A stretch of 64,000 bases of DNA from Streptomyces showdoensis (GTDB taxonomy: Bacteria; Actinomycetota; Actinomycetes; Streptomycetales; Streptomycetaceae), in NCBI RefSeq assembly GCF_039535475.1, contig NZ_BAAAXG010000028.1:124001-188000 (forward strand). The letters are read 5' to 3'. A model generated the notes under the pieces. That model ran no database searches and had not been told where the DNA came from. It saw nothing but the letters and a program-made list of their open reading frames with translations. Of the stretch, positions 7,919 through 16,546 are shown one piece after another. Position numbers and translations under genes: made by a program. Within the stretch, counting starts at the first letter, position 1. Every line of letters begins with the position of its first letter.

Positions 7919-8596
7919 TCAGTTGGCCGACTTCTTCTGCGGGGTGAGCTCGCTCGGGCGGACGATGACGAAGCCCTGGCCCTCCAGCTTCAGCTGGACC
8001 GCCTCGCCGGAGCCGCCGCGCACCATCGAGCCGAGGGACTGCGAGCGGTGCAGCGAGGTGCGCAGCTGCTCGCTCCAGCCGACGACGGCGTCGGTGTCGA
8101 CGTGGACCGGGGCGTCGGGGGCGACCGGGATGACGACCGGGTTGCCCTCGCAGATCAGGGCGATCTTGCCCTGGCCGGTGAAGACGCTGTTGAAGAGGCC
8201 GCCGCCGGTGATGCCGGCGCCCTTCACCGTCTTGATCTCGTACGACAGCGACGAGTCGAAGCACAGCACGTTGCGGCCGTTGACGGTCAGCGCGTCGCCC
8301 GGCTCGACCTCGACGATGAAGCAGTTCTGCGCCTCGTGCGCGAACCACGCCTCGCCCTGGCCGCGGACGGTCATCAGCGGCAGGCCCTCGCCGGTGAGGG
8401 CCCGCTTGAGCAGGCCGCCGAGGCCCTGGCTCTTGTGCTCGAACTGGAGGTTCCCCCGGAAGGCGATCATCGAGCCCTGGAGGGCCTGCATCTCCCCCTG
8501 GACGGTGTACTTGACCGACTTGGCGTTCTGGAGGGTCATCCCCGGGAACGTCGCCGCCTCGGCGAGGTGCTCGCTGGCGAAAAGATCACTCTTCAT
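7919..8596 (-). CDS. AIM24 family protein
   Basis: This 225-aa beta-rich protein belongs to the AIM24/DUF124 family. Blocks visible are KYTVQGEMQALQGSMIAF, SQGLGGLLKRALTGEG and GGGLFNSVFTGQGKIAL, the last characteristic of the fold. The biochemical role is unknown. The yeast namesake affects mitochondrial inner-membrane organisation. The ATG at 8596 is preferred over the one at 8605, because AGGA lies 8 nt upstream of the former and overlaps the latter. It is divergent from the PTH2-like gene with an 81-bp gap. Confidence 0.88.
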   Translation of the reverse strand: MKSDLFASEHLAEAATFPGMTLQNAKSVKYTVQGEMQALQGSMIAFRGNLQFEHKSQGLGGLLKRALTGEGLPLMTVRGQGEAWFAHEAQNCFIVEVEPGDALTVNGRNVLCFDSSLSYEIKTVKGAGITGGGLFNSVFTGQGKIALICEGNPVVIPVAPDAPVHVDTDAVVGWSEQLRTSLHRSQSLGSMVRGGSGEAVQLKLEGQGFVIVRPSELTPQKKSAN

Positions 8597-8677
8597 GGAG
8601 GGCATCCTGGCCCGGAAGCCCTCATTCCCACAACAAACGCGTGCGGGCCGCGCCCGGGCCGGTGGCAGACTTGCCGG

Positions 8678-9391
8678 GTGAGCAGCAACGACACCGCCCC
8701 CGACGCCTCCCCCGACCCCCGCGACGAGAAGCCGCAGTACGTCCTCCCCCTGGTCGTCCGCATCGAGCGGGACGCTCCCCCGGCCCGTACCGACGCCCTG
8801 GAGACCTCCGCCCGCGCGGTCCTGGAGATCCTGGCCGACGACCGGTCGCTGGGCGAGGGCGAGTGGGCGCAGGCCATGACGGACTGGCAGGACGCCCGGA
8901 TCCGCAAGGTGGTGCGCCGGGCGCGCGGTGCGGAGTGGCGCCGGGCCGTGGCCCTGCCGGGGATCACGGTGACGGGCGCCGGCGGTTCGGAGGTACGGGT
9001 CTTCCCGCCGGTCCCGCTGGACGGCTGGCCCAAGGAGCTGGCCAAGCTCCAGGTCTCCGGCACCGACCTGGACGACCCCGCCGAGCCGGGCCCGGTGCCG
9101 GAGGGCGCGGCCGTGCTGTGGCTCAACCCCGAGCTCGACATGTCCGCCGGCAAGACGATGGCGCAGACCGGCCACGGGGCGCAGCTCCTGTGGTGGGCGC
9201 TGTCCGACGCCGCCCGCAAGACCTGGCGCGAGGCCGGATTCCCCGTCGCGGTGCGGACGGCGGACCCGGAGCGCTGGGCGCGGCTCACGTCGAGCGGGCT
9301 GCCCGTGGTCCGGGACGCCGGGTTCACCGAGATCGCGCCGGGCTCGTGCACGGTGGTGTCCGAGTACGGGGCGGCGGGACTGGTCGGCTAG
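8678..9391 (+). CDS. PTH2-type peptidyl-tRNA hydrolase family protein
   Basis: This 237-aa protein has a PTH2-like core in its C-terminal half. LNPELDMSAGKTMAQTGHGA matches the MSxGKxAAQxxHA block that carries the catalytic residues of archaeal/eukaryotic-type peptidyl-tRNA hydrolases. An extra N-terminal region of ~120 residues (LPLVVRIERDAPPARTDALE) precedes it. Bacteria normally use the unrelated PTH1 for the essential reaction, so this may be an accessory hydrolase. The GTG at 8678 directly precedes the SSNDTAPDAS N-terminus. A strong hairpin follows the stop. Confidence 0.8.
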   Translation: MSSNDTAPDASPDPRDEKPQYVLPLVVRIERDAPPARTDALETSARAVLEILADDRSLGEGEWAQAMTDWQDARIRKVVRRARGAEWRRAVALPGITVTGAGGSEVRVFPPVPLDGWPKELAKLQVSGTDLDDPAEPGPVPEGAAVLWLNPELDMSAGKTMAQTGHGAQLLWWALSDAARKTWREAGFPVAVRTADPERWARLTSSGLPVVRDAGFTEIAPGSCTVVSEYGAAGLVG

Positions 9392-9435
9392 GCCCTGTCT
9401 TCCGGGTCGGGCGCGCCGGTCCGCAAGACAGGGCC
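9391..9435. terminator. Hairpin terminator between convergent genes
   Basis: A perfect 11-bp inverted repeat, GGCCCTGTCTT (9391-9401) and AAGACAGGGCC (9425-9435), has a 23-nt loop. It begins at the stop of the PTH2-like gene and faces the convergent small secreted protein gene ending at 9466, so it can serve both. Confidence 0.75.
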
Positions 9436-9465
9436 GCCCCTCCGTCGCGGCCGTGGCGGGCCCGG

Positions 9466-9795
9466 TCAGCTCGGCGTGCCGCCCGCGTAGATCACCCGGG
9501 CGGTGAGGTCGCACCAGACGGTGGAGGTGCCGCCGGAGCCGGCGCGGTTGCCGAAGTGCCGGTAGGTGTAGCCGGTGTCGGTCCGCTGGCAGTCGATGAC
9601 CCCGGTGAACGACCCTCCGGTGCACCGGATGTTCGCGCCCTTGTGGCCGGCGCTGCCCGTGATCAGCTGGGCCGAGCAGCTCAGTGCCGTCTCCGAGGAC
9701 GGCGCCGCCGCCGCGGGCGGCGCGGCCGTCAGGAGGCCGCCCGCCCCGAGGACGAGGGCGGCGACGGCTCCCGCTACGCGCTGACGTGCCTGCAT
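9466..9795 (-). CDS. Small secreted Cys-containing protein, function unknown
   Basis: This 109-aa protein has a clear Sec signal peptide (basic start, then VAALVLGAGGLLTA, cleavage near AAAA at about residue 31). The ~78-residue mature part holds four cysteines in the segments LSCSAQL, IRCTGG, IDCQRT and VWCDL, which could form two disulfides, plus many Gly, Thr and Ser. I recognise no family beyond generic Streptomyces secreted proteins. It converges on the PTH2-like gene. The 107-bp region upstream to the DeoR gene shows no obvious regulatory element. Confidence 0.75.
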   Translation of the reverse strand: MQARQRVAGAVAALVLGAGGLLTAAPPAAAAPSSETALSCSAQLITGSAGHKGANIRCTGGSFTGVIDCQRTDTGYTYRHFGNRAGSGGTSTVWCDLTARVIYAGGTPS

Positions 9796-9902
9796 GTGGA
9801 GCCTCCCGGATCATCGGGGTGACCGCGGTGTGCGGCACCGGCGGGGAACCTACGGGCGGCCGTCGCCGATCACCAGGGCGCCCCGGGGAGGTTGACCGAC
9901 TT

Positions 9903-10661
9903 TCACCCCGCCGCCAGGACCTCCACGCCGCGTGCCGCGAGCTGTCCGAGGACCTCGTGGCGGGGGTCGGCGTCGGTGATCAGGCCGGCGACGTCCGCCC
10001 AGGGCAGGACGCGGAAGCGCGAGGCCGCGCCCACCTTCTCGGAGGAGGCGAGGACGTAGGTCTCCGCCGCCCGGGCGGCCAGCGCGCGCTTCATCGCGGC
10101 CTCCTCGGCGTCGCCGGTGGTGAGCCCCGCGTCCGGGTGGACGCCGGTGACGCCGAGCAGGCAGAGGTCGGCCGAAACGTTCTGTGCCGCCTCCACCGCG
10201 GCGGCGCCGCACGCGACCGCCGAGTGCTTGAAGATCCGGCCGCCGAGCAGGTAGAGCCCGGCCCGCGGGTGGTCGAGCAGTGCCGCCACGATGGTCGGGC
10301 TGTGGGTGATCACGGTGCAGTCCAGCTCCGGCGGGAGGGCCCGGGCGACGGCGAGGGCGGTGGTGCCGCCGTCGAGGATCAGGGCGCTCCCCGGCCGGAC
10401 GAGACCGGCGGCGACCGCGGCGACCTTCCGCTTGCCTTCGGGGGTGACGCCGGCGCGGGCCGCGTAGTCCGCCACGGCCGGGGAGACCGGCAGCGCGCCG
10501 CCGTAGACGCGGTGGCAGAGCCCTTCGGCGGCGAGGTCGCGCAGGTCGCGCCGCACGCTGTCCTCCGAGATGCCCAGTTCGGCGGCGACCTCCTTGGCGA
10601 CGATCTTGCCCTCGCGGGCGAGCAGACCGAGCAGGTGGTCGCGCCGTTCAGCAGCCAGCAT
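9903..10661 (-). CDS. DeoR/GlpR family transcriptional regulator
   Basis: This 252-aa protein has an N-terminal DeoR HTH (RRDHLLGLLAREGKIVAKEVAAELGISEDSVRRDLRDL) and a DeoRC sugar-phosphate sensor domain with LILDGGTTALAVARAL and LLGVTGVHPDAGLT. DeoR regulators usually control nearby sugar or nucleoside genes. Here the only divergent neighbour is a Nudix hydrolase 49 bp away. The ATG at 10661 opens the recognisable family N-terminus (MLAAERRDHLL). The shared promoter region contains two similar 10-mers in tandem (TTCTTGCACG, TTTCTGCGTG), the kind of direct repeat DeoR proteins bind. Confidence 0.92.
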   Translation of the reverse strand: MLAAERRDHLLGLLAREGKIVAKEVAAELGISEDSVRRDLRDLAAEGLCHRVYGGALPVSPAVADYAARAGVTPEGKRKVAAVAAGLVRPGSALILDGGTTALAVARALPPELDCTVITHSPTIVAALLDHPRAGLYLLGGRIFKHSAVACGAAAVEAAQNVSADLCLLGVTGVHPDAGLTTGDAEEAAMKRALAARAAETYVLASSEKVGAASRFRVLPWADVAGLITDADPRHEVLGQLAARGVEVLAAG

Positions 10662-10710
10662 CCGTACTCTCTCCCGTTCTTGCACGTTTCTGCGTGTACG
10701 GTAGCGCACC

Positions 10711-11400
10711 ATGACCGACACCGCAGACTCCGCGAGCCCCCGCCCCGGCATCGACGTCCCCGACCACCGCGGCCGGACCGGCCTCGACCGGGCCGGCCGC
10801 GACCTGGACCGGAACCCCGACGTCGTGGTCCGCGACGTGGAGCTCACCTCCCAGGGCTGGCACGTGCTCCGCCGCACCACCTACGAGCACCGGCGCCGCG
10901 ACGGGCGCTGGGTCACCCAGCAGCGCGAGACCTACGACCGGGGCGACGGCGCCGTCGTCCTGCCGTACGACACCGCACGCGGTGTCGTGCTGCTCACCCG
11001 CCAGTTCCGCTACCCGGCCTACGTCAACGACCACCCGGACGGGATGCTCGTCGAGGCGGCGGCCGGGCTGCTCGACGAGGACGAGCCGCTCGCGGCGATC
11101 CGCCGCGAGAGCGCCGAGGAGCTCGGGGTCGAGCTCGGGCCGCTCACCCACGTCCTCGACGCCTACATGAGCCCCGGTTCGGTCACCGAGCGCCTGCACT
11201 TCTACGCTGCTCCCTACACCCCGGCCGACCGCACCGGGAGCGGCGGCGGCCTGGAGGAGGACGGCGAGGACATCGAGGTGCTCGAACTGCCCTTCACCGA
11301 GGCCCTCGCCATGGTCCGGGACGGGCGGATCGCCGACGGCAAGACCATCCTGCTGCTGCAGTGGGCCGCGCTGGAGGGGCCCTTCTCCCGGGCGGCGTGA
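10711..11400 (+). CDS. Nudix hydrolase (NudK / ADP-sugar pyrophosphatase-like)
   Basis: This 229-aa protein contains a Nudix box (GLLDEDEPLAAIRRESAEELG) with the spacing of GDP-mannose pyrophosphatase NudK, one residue shorter than the canonical box. It also has the family features VVLPYDTARGVVLLTRQFRYP and YMSPGSVTERLHFY. Likely substrates are GDP-mannose or ADP-ribose-type nucleoside diphosphate sugars. It is divergent from a DeoR regulator, which may respond to a related sugar phosphate. TACGGT (10697-10702) lies 8 nt before the ATG, so the mRNA may be leaderless. Confidence 0.9.
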   Translation: MTDTADSASPRPGIDVPDHRGRTGLDRAGRDLDRNPDVVVRDVELTSQGWHVLRRTTYEHRRRDGRWVTQQRETYDRGDGAVVLPYDTARGVVLLTRQFRYPAYVNDHPDGMLVEAAAGLLDEDEPLAAIRRESAEELGVELGPLTHVLDAYMSPGSVTERLHFYAAPYTPADRTGSGGGLEEDGEDIEVLELPFTEALAMVRDGRIADGKTILLLQWAALEGPFSRAA

Positions 11401-11515
11401 AGCCCCGCTCTGGAGCACGCCGGCGTGAAACCTCAAATGAACCTCTGAACGTCCCCCTGTCCGGATTCGAACGTCGCATTCCGGGCCATCAGCTCAGGGA
11501 CCGAAGGAGGGGGAC

Positions 11516-13924
11516 ATGAAGGAACTCGGTATCGGCATCGGCTGGCGCCCCGAGATCGCGGACGCGGTGGAGGCGCTGGACGGGGTCGAATGGGTGGAGG
11601 TCGTCGCGGAGAACCTGTGCGCCGACCACCTGCCCGGCTCCCTGGAGCGGCTGCGGGCGCGCGGGGTGACGGTCGTCCCGCACGGGGTCTCGCTGGGGCT
11701 CGGCGGCGCCGACCGGCCGGACGCGGGGCGGCTCGACGCGCTCGCGCGGAAGGCGGAGCTGCTCGGCGCACCGCTGGTGACCGAGCACATCGCGTTCGTA
11801 CGGGCCGGGGGGCCGCTGACCGCATCCTCGCTCCTGGAGGCGGGCCACCTGCTGCCCGTGCCCCGGACCCGGGACGCGCTCGACGTGCTGTGCGAGAACG
11901 TCCGGATCGCGCAGGACGCCCTGCCGGTGCCGCTGGCCCTGGAGAACATCGCGGCCCTCGTCTCCTGGCCGGGCGAGGAGCTGACGGAGGGGCAGTTCCT
12001 GGCGGAGCTGGTGGAGCGTACGGGGGTACGGCTCCTCATCGACGTCGCCAACCTGCACACCAACCGCGTCAACCGCGGCGAGGACCCCGCCGAGGCGCTC
12101 GCCGGGCTGCCGGTCGAGGCCCTCGCGTACGTGCACGTGGCCGGCGGCCTGGAGCGCGACGGGGTCTGGCACGACACCCATGCCCACCCGGTGTCCCGGC
12201 CCGTCCTCGACATCCTGGCCGACCTGGCCTCGCGGGTCTCCCCGCCGGGCGTGCTGCTCGAACGGGACGACCTCTTCCCGGCGCCCGAGGAGCTGGCCGC
12301 CGAACTCGACGCCATCCGCACGACGGTGGCGACGGCCGCCCGGCGTCCGCTGCTGATCGGGGCCGGGGCCCGGGTCTCGGGCGGGGCGATGCCGGTACGG
12401 GTGCCGGTCCCGGCGCCGCGCGCCGCGGCGCCCCGCCGGTCCGCCGCTCCCGACGCCGGCGCCCGCCAGCGGGTCGGGCTCGCCCAGGCCTCGCTGCTGT
12501 CCGCGCTGGTGGCCGGGACCCCCGCGCCGGAGGGCTTCGACGTGCGGCGGCTCGGGGTGCAGAGCCGGGCGCTCGCCGCGAAGCGCGCGGACGTCGTGGC
12601 CAAGGTCGCGCCCGAGCTGCCGGAGATCCTCGGCGAGGAGTACCGGCCCGCGTTCCTCTCGTACGCCAGGAACCGCCCCATGACCGACGGCTACCGGCAC
12701 GACGCCCTGGACTTCGTCGAGGGGCTGCTCGTCGCCGGCCGCCCGGAGGACCCGGCGGCCCGCCGGGCCCTCACCGCCTGGTGGCGGGACCGGGCCGGCA
12801 TCCGTCCGCCCGGTCCCGCCGCGCGCCTGGCCCACCGTGTCCGTACCGCTCTGGGAAACTCCGGGAAAGGGGGGGAAGCGGCCGTGAGCACGTCCGTCGT
12901 CCTCTTCTACGCCGTCGGCGCCGCCGCCGTCGCCCTGCTGATCGTCCTCTCGCGGCGCGCCCGGCGCGGCCCGGGCGGGCCGGTCCACGACCGCTACGAG
13001 GCGGCGTTCCTGAACGGCGGCCCGGCCAGGGTCGTCGACTCCGCCCTCGTCTCCCTCCAGGCGGACGGCCGGATCGCGATCGGCGGCCCCGGCATCGTCC
13101 GGGTCCGCCGCACCACCGCGCACGACCCCGTCGAGCGCGCCGTGCTCCAGGAGCTCGCCGCCGCCCCGCACGGCGACCTCGCCACCCTGCGGTTCGCCGT
13201 GATGCGGCACCCGGCGGTCCAGGAGACCGGCGACGGGCTCTCGGCGCGCGGACTGCTCTCCGCGCCCTCGGCCCGGCGCGCGGTGATCCGCTGGAGCGTG
13301 GGCCTCGGCATCGCGGCCGTGGCGATGATCCCGGTCGCCGTGGTCCTCACCGTCGTGCAGTTCGCGGCGGGCGACACGCCGGTGCCGTTCATCCTGAAGG
13401 TGCTGCCGGTGATCGCCGGGGTGCTGATCACGGCCGTGGTGTGCGGGGCCTCGGCGTCGAGCCGGGTGTCGGCCGCGGGCCGGGCCGCCGTGTCCGCGTT
13501 CGGGCGGGCGCACGCCGGGCGGGACGACCCGGGCACCCGGGTCGCCCTGCACGGGCTGCGGGCGCTGCGCGACCCGGTGCTGCGGGGGGTGCTGGCGACG
13601 GCGGCCAGGTCCCGGCCCGCGACCCCGTTCCCCCGGAGCCACCGCCACTCCTCGGGATCCTCCGACTCCCAGGACGCGGCCCTCCTGCCGGTCGTGTGGT
13701 GCGCGGCGGCGGCCGGGGGCGACAGCGGCGGAGGGGGCGGCTGCGGGAGCGGCGGCTCCTGCTCCGGGGGTTCCGGGGGCACCTCGTGCTCCAGCGGCAG
13801 CTCCTGCTCGGGCGGCGGGAGCTCCTGCTCCTCCTCTTCGTCCGGCTCCTGCTCCTCCAGCTCCAGCTCCTGCTCGTCCAGCTCCTGCTCGTCCAGCAGC
13901 AGCTCCTGCGGCAGCAGCTCCTGA
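11516..13924 (+). CDS. DUF692/MNIO iron oxidase read through into a TIGR04222-type Cys-tailed membrane protein
   Basis: As sequenced this is one 802-codon frame. Residues 1-~280 are a DUF692 (MNIO) TIM-barrel enzyme, a family whose members (MbnB, TglH) use a multinuclear iron centre to oxidise cysteines of peptide substrates. Candidate metal ligands appear in VAENL (Glu32), VPHGVSL (His56), TEHIAF (Glu90, His91), [22 protein letters not shown] and HDTHAHPV. A ~170-residue C-terminal extension follows, comparable to DUF2063-type partner domains. The frame then runs through a 7-G tract (12869-12875) into the membrane protein described separately from GTG 12884. The start has a strong GAAGGAGGGGG site. 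It may be a genuine fusion, or two genes joined by one extra G. Confidence 0.85.
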   Translation: MKELGIGIGWRPEIADAVEALDGVEWVEVVAENLCADHLPGSLERLRARGVTVVPHGVSLGLGGADRPDAGRLDALARKAELLGAPLVTEHIAFVRAGGPLTASSLLEAGHLLPVPRTRDALDVLCENVRIAQDALPVPLALENIAALVSWPGEELTEGQFLAELVERTGVRLLIDVANLHTNRVNRGEDPAEALAGLPVEALAYVHVAGGLERDGVWHDTHAHPVSRPVLDILADLASRVSPPGVLLERDDLFPAPEELAAELDAIRTTVATAARRPLLIGAGARVSGGAMPVRVPVPAPRAAAPRRSAAPDAGARQRVGLAQASLLSALVAGTPAPEGFDVRRLGVQSRALAAKRADVVAKVAPELPEILGEEYRPAFLSYARNRPMTDGYRHDALDFVEGLLVAGRPEDPAARRALTAWWRDRAGIRPPGPAARLAHRVRTALGNSGKGGEAAVSTSVVLFYAVGAAAVALLIVLSRRARRGPGGPVHDRYEAAFLNGGPARVVDSALVSLQADGRIAIGGPGIVRVRRTTAHDPVERAVLQELAAAPHGDLATLRFAVMRHPAVQETGDGLSARGLLSAPSARRAVIRWSVGLGIAAVAMIPVAVVLTVVQFAAGDTPVPFILKVLPVIAGVLITAVVCGASASSRVSAAGRAAVSAFGRAHAGRDDPGTRVALHGLRALRDPVLRGVLATAARSRPATPFPRSHRHSSGSSDSQDAALLPVVWCAAAAGGDSGGGGGCGSGGSCSGGSGGTSCSSGSSCSGGGSSCSSSSSGSCSSSSSSCSSSSCSSSSSSCGSSS
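12884..13924 (+). CDS. TIGR04222-type membrane protein with Cys/Ser-rich tail (internal start of the fused frame)
   Basis: An in-frame GTG at 12884 has a GGGGGGAAG ribosome site 6 nt upstream and opens a 346-aa protein of its own. One TM segment ([20 protein letters not shown]) is followed by the [20 protein letters not shown] core typical of TIGR04222 proteins. Two more TM segments follow, around codons beginning near 13290 and 13400. The ~70-residue tail contains nine cysteines spaced by Ser/Gly runs. The sequence GTGA at 12884-12887 is a classic start/stop overlap if the upstream gene is read one base shorter. The tail is a plausible substrate of the adjoining iron enzyme. Confidence 0.7.
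   Translation: MSTSVVLFYAVGAAAVALLIVLSRRARRGPGGPVHDRYEAAFLNGGPARVVDSALVSLQADGRIAIGGPGIVRVRRTTAHDPVERAVLQELAAAPHGDLATLRFAVMRHPAVQETGDGLSARGLLSAPSARRAVIRWSVGLGIAAVAMIPVAVVLTVVQFAAGDTPVPFILKVLPVIAGVLITAVVCGASASSRVSAAGRAAVSAFGRAHAGRDDPGTRVALHGLRALRDPVLRGVLATAARSRPATPFPRSHRHSSGSSDSQDAALLPVVWCAAAAGGDSGGGGGCGSGGSCSGGSGGTSCSSGSSCSGGGSSCSSSSSGSCSSSSSSCSSSSCSSSSSSCGSSS
13717..13921 (+). repeat. Low-complexity Cys/Ser/Gly tail coding region
   Basis: Imperfect repeats of the AGCTCCTGCTCC type encode a tail of Gly, then Ser, with nine Cys. The serine codons are mostly TCC/AGC and every cysteine is TGC. The region is internally repetitive and prone to length change. Confidence 0.85.
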
Positions 13925-14010
13925 TCCCGCGCGGGCGGTCCCGGGCCGCCCGGTCCGCCCGCTCACCCGTTCCGGTGGCGGGGCGCCCGCTCCTCCCGTA
14001 CAACCGGGTC

Positions 14011-14751
14011 ATGGTCTGGGTCCCGCTGCTCCTCGTCGCCCTCGTCGTCTCCGGTGTCGGCTGCGCCCGGGTGTGCCGGGCCGCCGTGGCGGCCGACACG
14101 CGGGCGGGCGGGGACGGCGGCGAGCTCAACGTCTGCGAGGCGGCGTATCTCGCGGGCGGGCCGCTGCGGGTCACCGATCTGACCCTGGTCTCCATGCACC
14201 GGGCCCGGCTGCTGCTCCTCGCGCACACCGGCTGGGCGACGGTCGTCGCCGACACGGGTGGCCGGGACGAGCTGGAGCGGGCGGTGCTCGGGGCGATCGG
14301 CCCGGACGGACAGTCGCGGATCCCGGCGGTACGGCCGCTGGTCGCCGACGACGAGAGCGTACGGGCGCTGGCGGCCGGCCTGGTCGCACGCGGGCTCGCG
14401 CTGCCCGAGGAGGCACGCCGCTCGGTGGCCTCGGGCGCCCGGGCGGTCCGGGCGGCGTTCCTGCTGACCCTGGTCCTGGGGACGGGCGCGGGGCTGCTCG
14501 TGCCGGCGGGCGAGCGGGGCGAGGTGCTCGCCTGGTTCGCGCTGCCGCTGGTGGCGGCCGGGCTCTGTCTGCTGATCGCCCGCGCCGACACGCCCGGCTA
14601 CGCCTGTTGGGCCTCGCCCGCGGGCCGGCGGCTGCTGTCGGGGCTCTCGCTCGCCGATCCGCTGACGGCGCTCGCGAAGCGGGGCACCGGGGTGCTGGAG
14701 CCGGAGCTGCGTGCCGCCTTTCGGGTACATGACAGGCAACACCTGCCGTAG
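14011..14751 (+). CDS. Second TIGR04222-type membrane protein
   Basis: This 246-aa protein is related to the preceding one. It has an N-terminal TM segment (VWVPLLLVALVVSGVGCARVC), then EAAYLAGGPLRVTDLTLVSM, matching the [20 protein letters not shown] block of its neighbour. Two further TM segments follow, near AAFLLTLVLGTGAGLLV and VLAWFALPLVAAGLCLLI. It lacks the Cys-rich tail and ends AAFRVHDRQHLP. The function is unknown. Being 86 bp downstream on the same strand as the MNIO frame, it is probably part of the same operon, perhaps as a membrane partner of the tailed protein. The ribosome site is weak. Confidence 0.8.
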   Translation: MVWVPLLLVALVVSGVGCARVCRAAVAADTRAGGDGGELNVCEAAYLAGGPLRVTDLTLVSMHRARLLLLAHTGWATVVADTGGRDELERAVLGAIGPDGQSRIPAVRPLVADDESVRALAAGLVARGLALPEEARRSVASGARAVRAAFLLTLVLGTGAGLLVPAGERGEVLAWFALPLVAAGLCLLIARADTPGYACWASPAGRRLLSGLSLADPLTALAKRGTGVLEPELRAAFRVHDRQHLP

Positions 14752-14820
14752 GTCCTTTACTTCGTCCGCGCGCCGGGGTCCCTTGGTCGTCACGCTGCCG
14801 TGGCTAGAAGGGAAGCGCCG

Positions 14821-16524
14821 ATGAGGTCCGTCGCGCTGCACACGCTCCTGCTGTCCGCCCTCGTCACCCCCGTCCTGGTCGCCCCGGGCGCCGTCGCCCC
14901 CGCCGTCGCCCTGCCGCGGCTCGACGCGCCGCCCGCCGAGGCCCGGGGCACCACGGTCGCGGCGCGGGCCGCGGCCGCCGAGGGCATCGCGTTCGGGGCG
15001 TGCCCGGCGGCGGAGCGGCTGCCGGCCCCCGTCGAGTGCGGCACCGTCCGGGTGCCCCTGGACTACGCCGACCCGAACGGCACCCGCATCCCGCTCACCG
15101 TCAGCCGGGTCCGGGCCACCGGACCGGCCGGCGACCGTCAGGGCGCGCTGGTCTACAACCCGGGCGGACCCGGCGCCTCCTCCACGTACTTCCCGCTGGC
15201 CGCCGGCCTCCCCGCATGGAAGCGAATCGCCGCCGCCTACGACCTGGTCGGCTACGCCCCGCGCGGGGTGGGCCGCTCGGCGCCCGTCTCCTGCCAGGAC
15301 CCGGCCGACCGCACCAAGGGCCCGACGCTCGCGCCGACGCTGCCCTCGGAGGTCTACAAGAAGGAGCGCACCGCCCGCGCCACCACCTACGCGCAGGGCT
15401 GCGCCCGCCGGACCGGCACGGCACTGCGGCACTACCACTCGCTCAACAACGCCCGCGACCTGGAGGTCCTGAGGGCCGCGCTCGGGGAGCCGCGGCTCAC
15501 GTACATGGGCGCCTCCTACGGCACGTACTTCGGCGCCCTGTACGCGACGCTCTTCCCGCACCGGGTGCGCCGGATGGTCTTCGACGCGCCGGTGAACCCG
15601 GCGCCGCGACAGATCTGGTACGCCAACAACCTCGACCAGTCGCTCGCCTTCGAGCGCCGCTGGGCCGACTTCCGCACCTGGGCGGCGAAGCACGACGCGG
15701 TGTACGGCCTGGGCGCGACGGCCGCCGAGGTGGGCGAGAACTACGAGAAGGTGCGGGTCGAGCTGGCCGCCGCCCCGGCGGGCGGGAGGGTCGGCCCCGG
15801 GCAGCTGCACGGGGCGATGCTCCAGGCGCTGTACGACGACCGCTTCTGGGCGGCCCGGGCGGGCGCCCTCGGCGCGTACCTGAAGGGCGACACGAAGCCG
15901 CTGGTCGCCCAGGCCGGACCCGGCGACGCGCCCCTCAGCGGGGAGGAGGGGACCGCCGACCCGGGGAACGCGGCGGCCGTGTACACGGCCGTGGAGTGCA
16001 ACGACGCGCCCTGGCCGGAGGACTTCGCGCTCTGGGACCGGGACAACACCCGGCTCGCGCGGCTGGCCCCGTTCGAGACCTGGGACAACGTGTGGGCCAA
16101 CCTGCCCTGCGCGTACTGGAAGGCGCCGCGGCAGAAGCCGCTGGACGTGCGGACCGGTCCCGGGGTGCTGCCGCCGGTGCTGATCCTGGCGGCCGAGCGG
16201 GACGCGGCGGCCCCGTACGAAGGGGCGCGGGAACTGGAGCGCAGGCTGTGGGGCGCGGCGCTGGTGACCGAGCGGGACGCGGGGACCCACGGCATCGGCG
16301 GCGGGGACAACGCGTGCGTGAACGGCCATCTGGAGCGCTATCTGCTCACCGGGGCGGTGCCCGGCGGGACGGCGGAGCCGCAGGGAGGGACGCCGGTGCG
16401 GCGCGCGTCGTGCGCGCCGCACCCGGAGCCGGACCCGGTGTCGCTGGAGCGGCAGGCGGAGGTCCGCCGGCCGTCTGATCTTCCGGGTCGAGGGGTCGCC
16501 GCCCGGCTGGGAGCGGGGCGGTGA
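14821..16524 (+). CDS. Secreted alpha/beta hydrolase, tripeptidyl aminopeptidase (TAP)-like
   Basis: This 567-aa exported hydrolase belongs to the Streptomyces tripeptidyl-aminopeptidase family (SlpD/SlpE/Tap-like). It has a Sec-type signal (HTLLLSALVTPVLVAPGAVA) and ECGTVRVPLDYADPNGTRI, typical of the mature start. The oxyanion region is VYNPGGPGAS, the nucleophile is Ser232 in MGASYGTYFG, the acid is in ILAAERDAAAPYEGA, and the His is in DAGTHGIGG. Four or more cysteines (ECG, CQDP, GCARR, LPCAYW, ACVNG) suggest disulfides. AGAAGGGAAG lies 4 nt before the ATG. It converges on hemQ, with stops 23 bp apart. Confidence 0.9.
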   Translation: MRSVALHTLLLSALVTPVLVAPGAVAPAVALPRLDAPPAEARGTTVAARAAAAEGIAFGACPAAERLPAPVECGTVRVPLDYADPNGTRIPLTVSRVRATGPAGDRQGALVYNPGGPGASSTYFPLAAGLPAWKRIAAAYDLVGYAPRGVGRSAPVSCQDPADRTKGPTLAPTLPSEVYKKERTARATTYAQGCARRTGTALRHYHSLNNARDLEVLRAALGEPRLTYMGASYGTYFGALYATLFPHRVRRMVFDAPVNPAPRQIWYANNLDQSLAFERRWADFRTWAAKHDAVYGLGATAAEVGENYEKVRVELAAAPAGGRVGPGQLHGAMLQALYDDRFWAARAGALGAYLKGDTKPLVAQAGPGDAPLSGEEGTADPGNAAAVYTAVECNDAPWPEDFALWDRDNTRLARLAPFETWDNVWANLPCAYWKAPRQKPLDVRTGPGVLPPVLILAAERDAAAPYEGARELERRLWGAALVTERDAGTHGIGGGDNACVNGHLERYLLTGAVPGGTAEPQGGTPVRRASCAPHPEPDPVSLERQAEVRRPSDLPGRGVAARLGAGR

Positions 16525-16546
16525 CCGGGTTCGGTGGGCCGGGCCG

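Noticed and set aside
11590..14751. 1053-codon plus-strand frame overlapping the MNIO fusion
   Set aside because: Only its last part (from ATG 14011) is a real gene. The rest is the shifted frame of the MNIO/TIGR04222 coding region.
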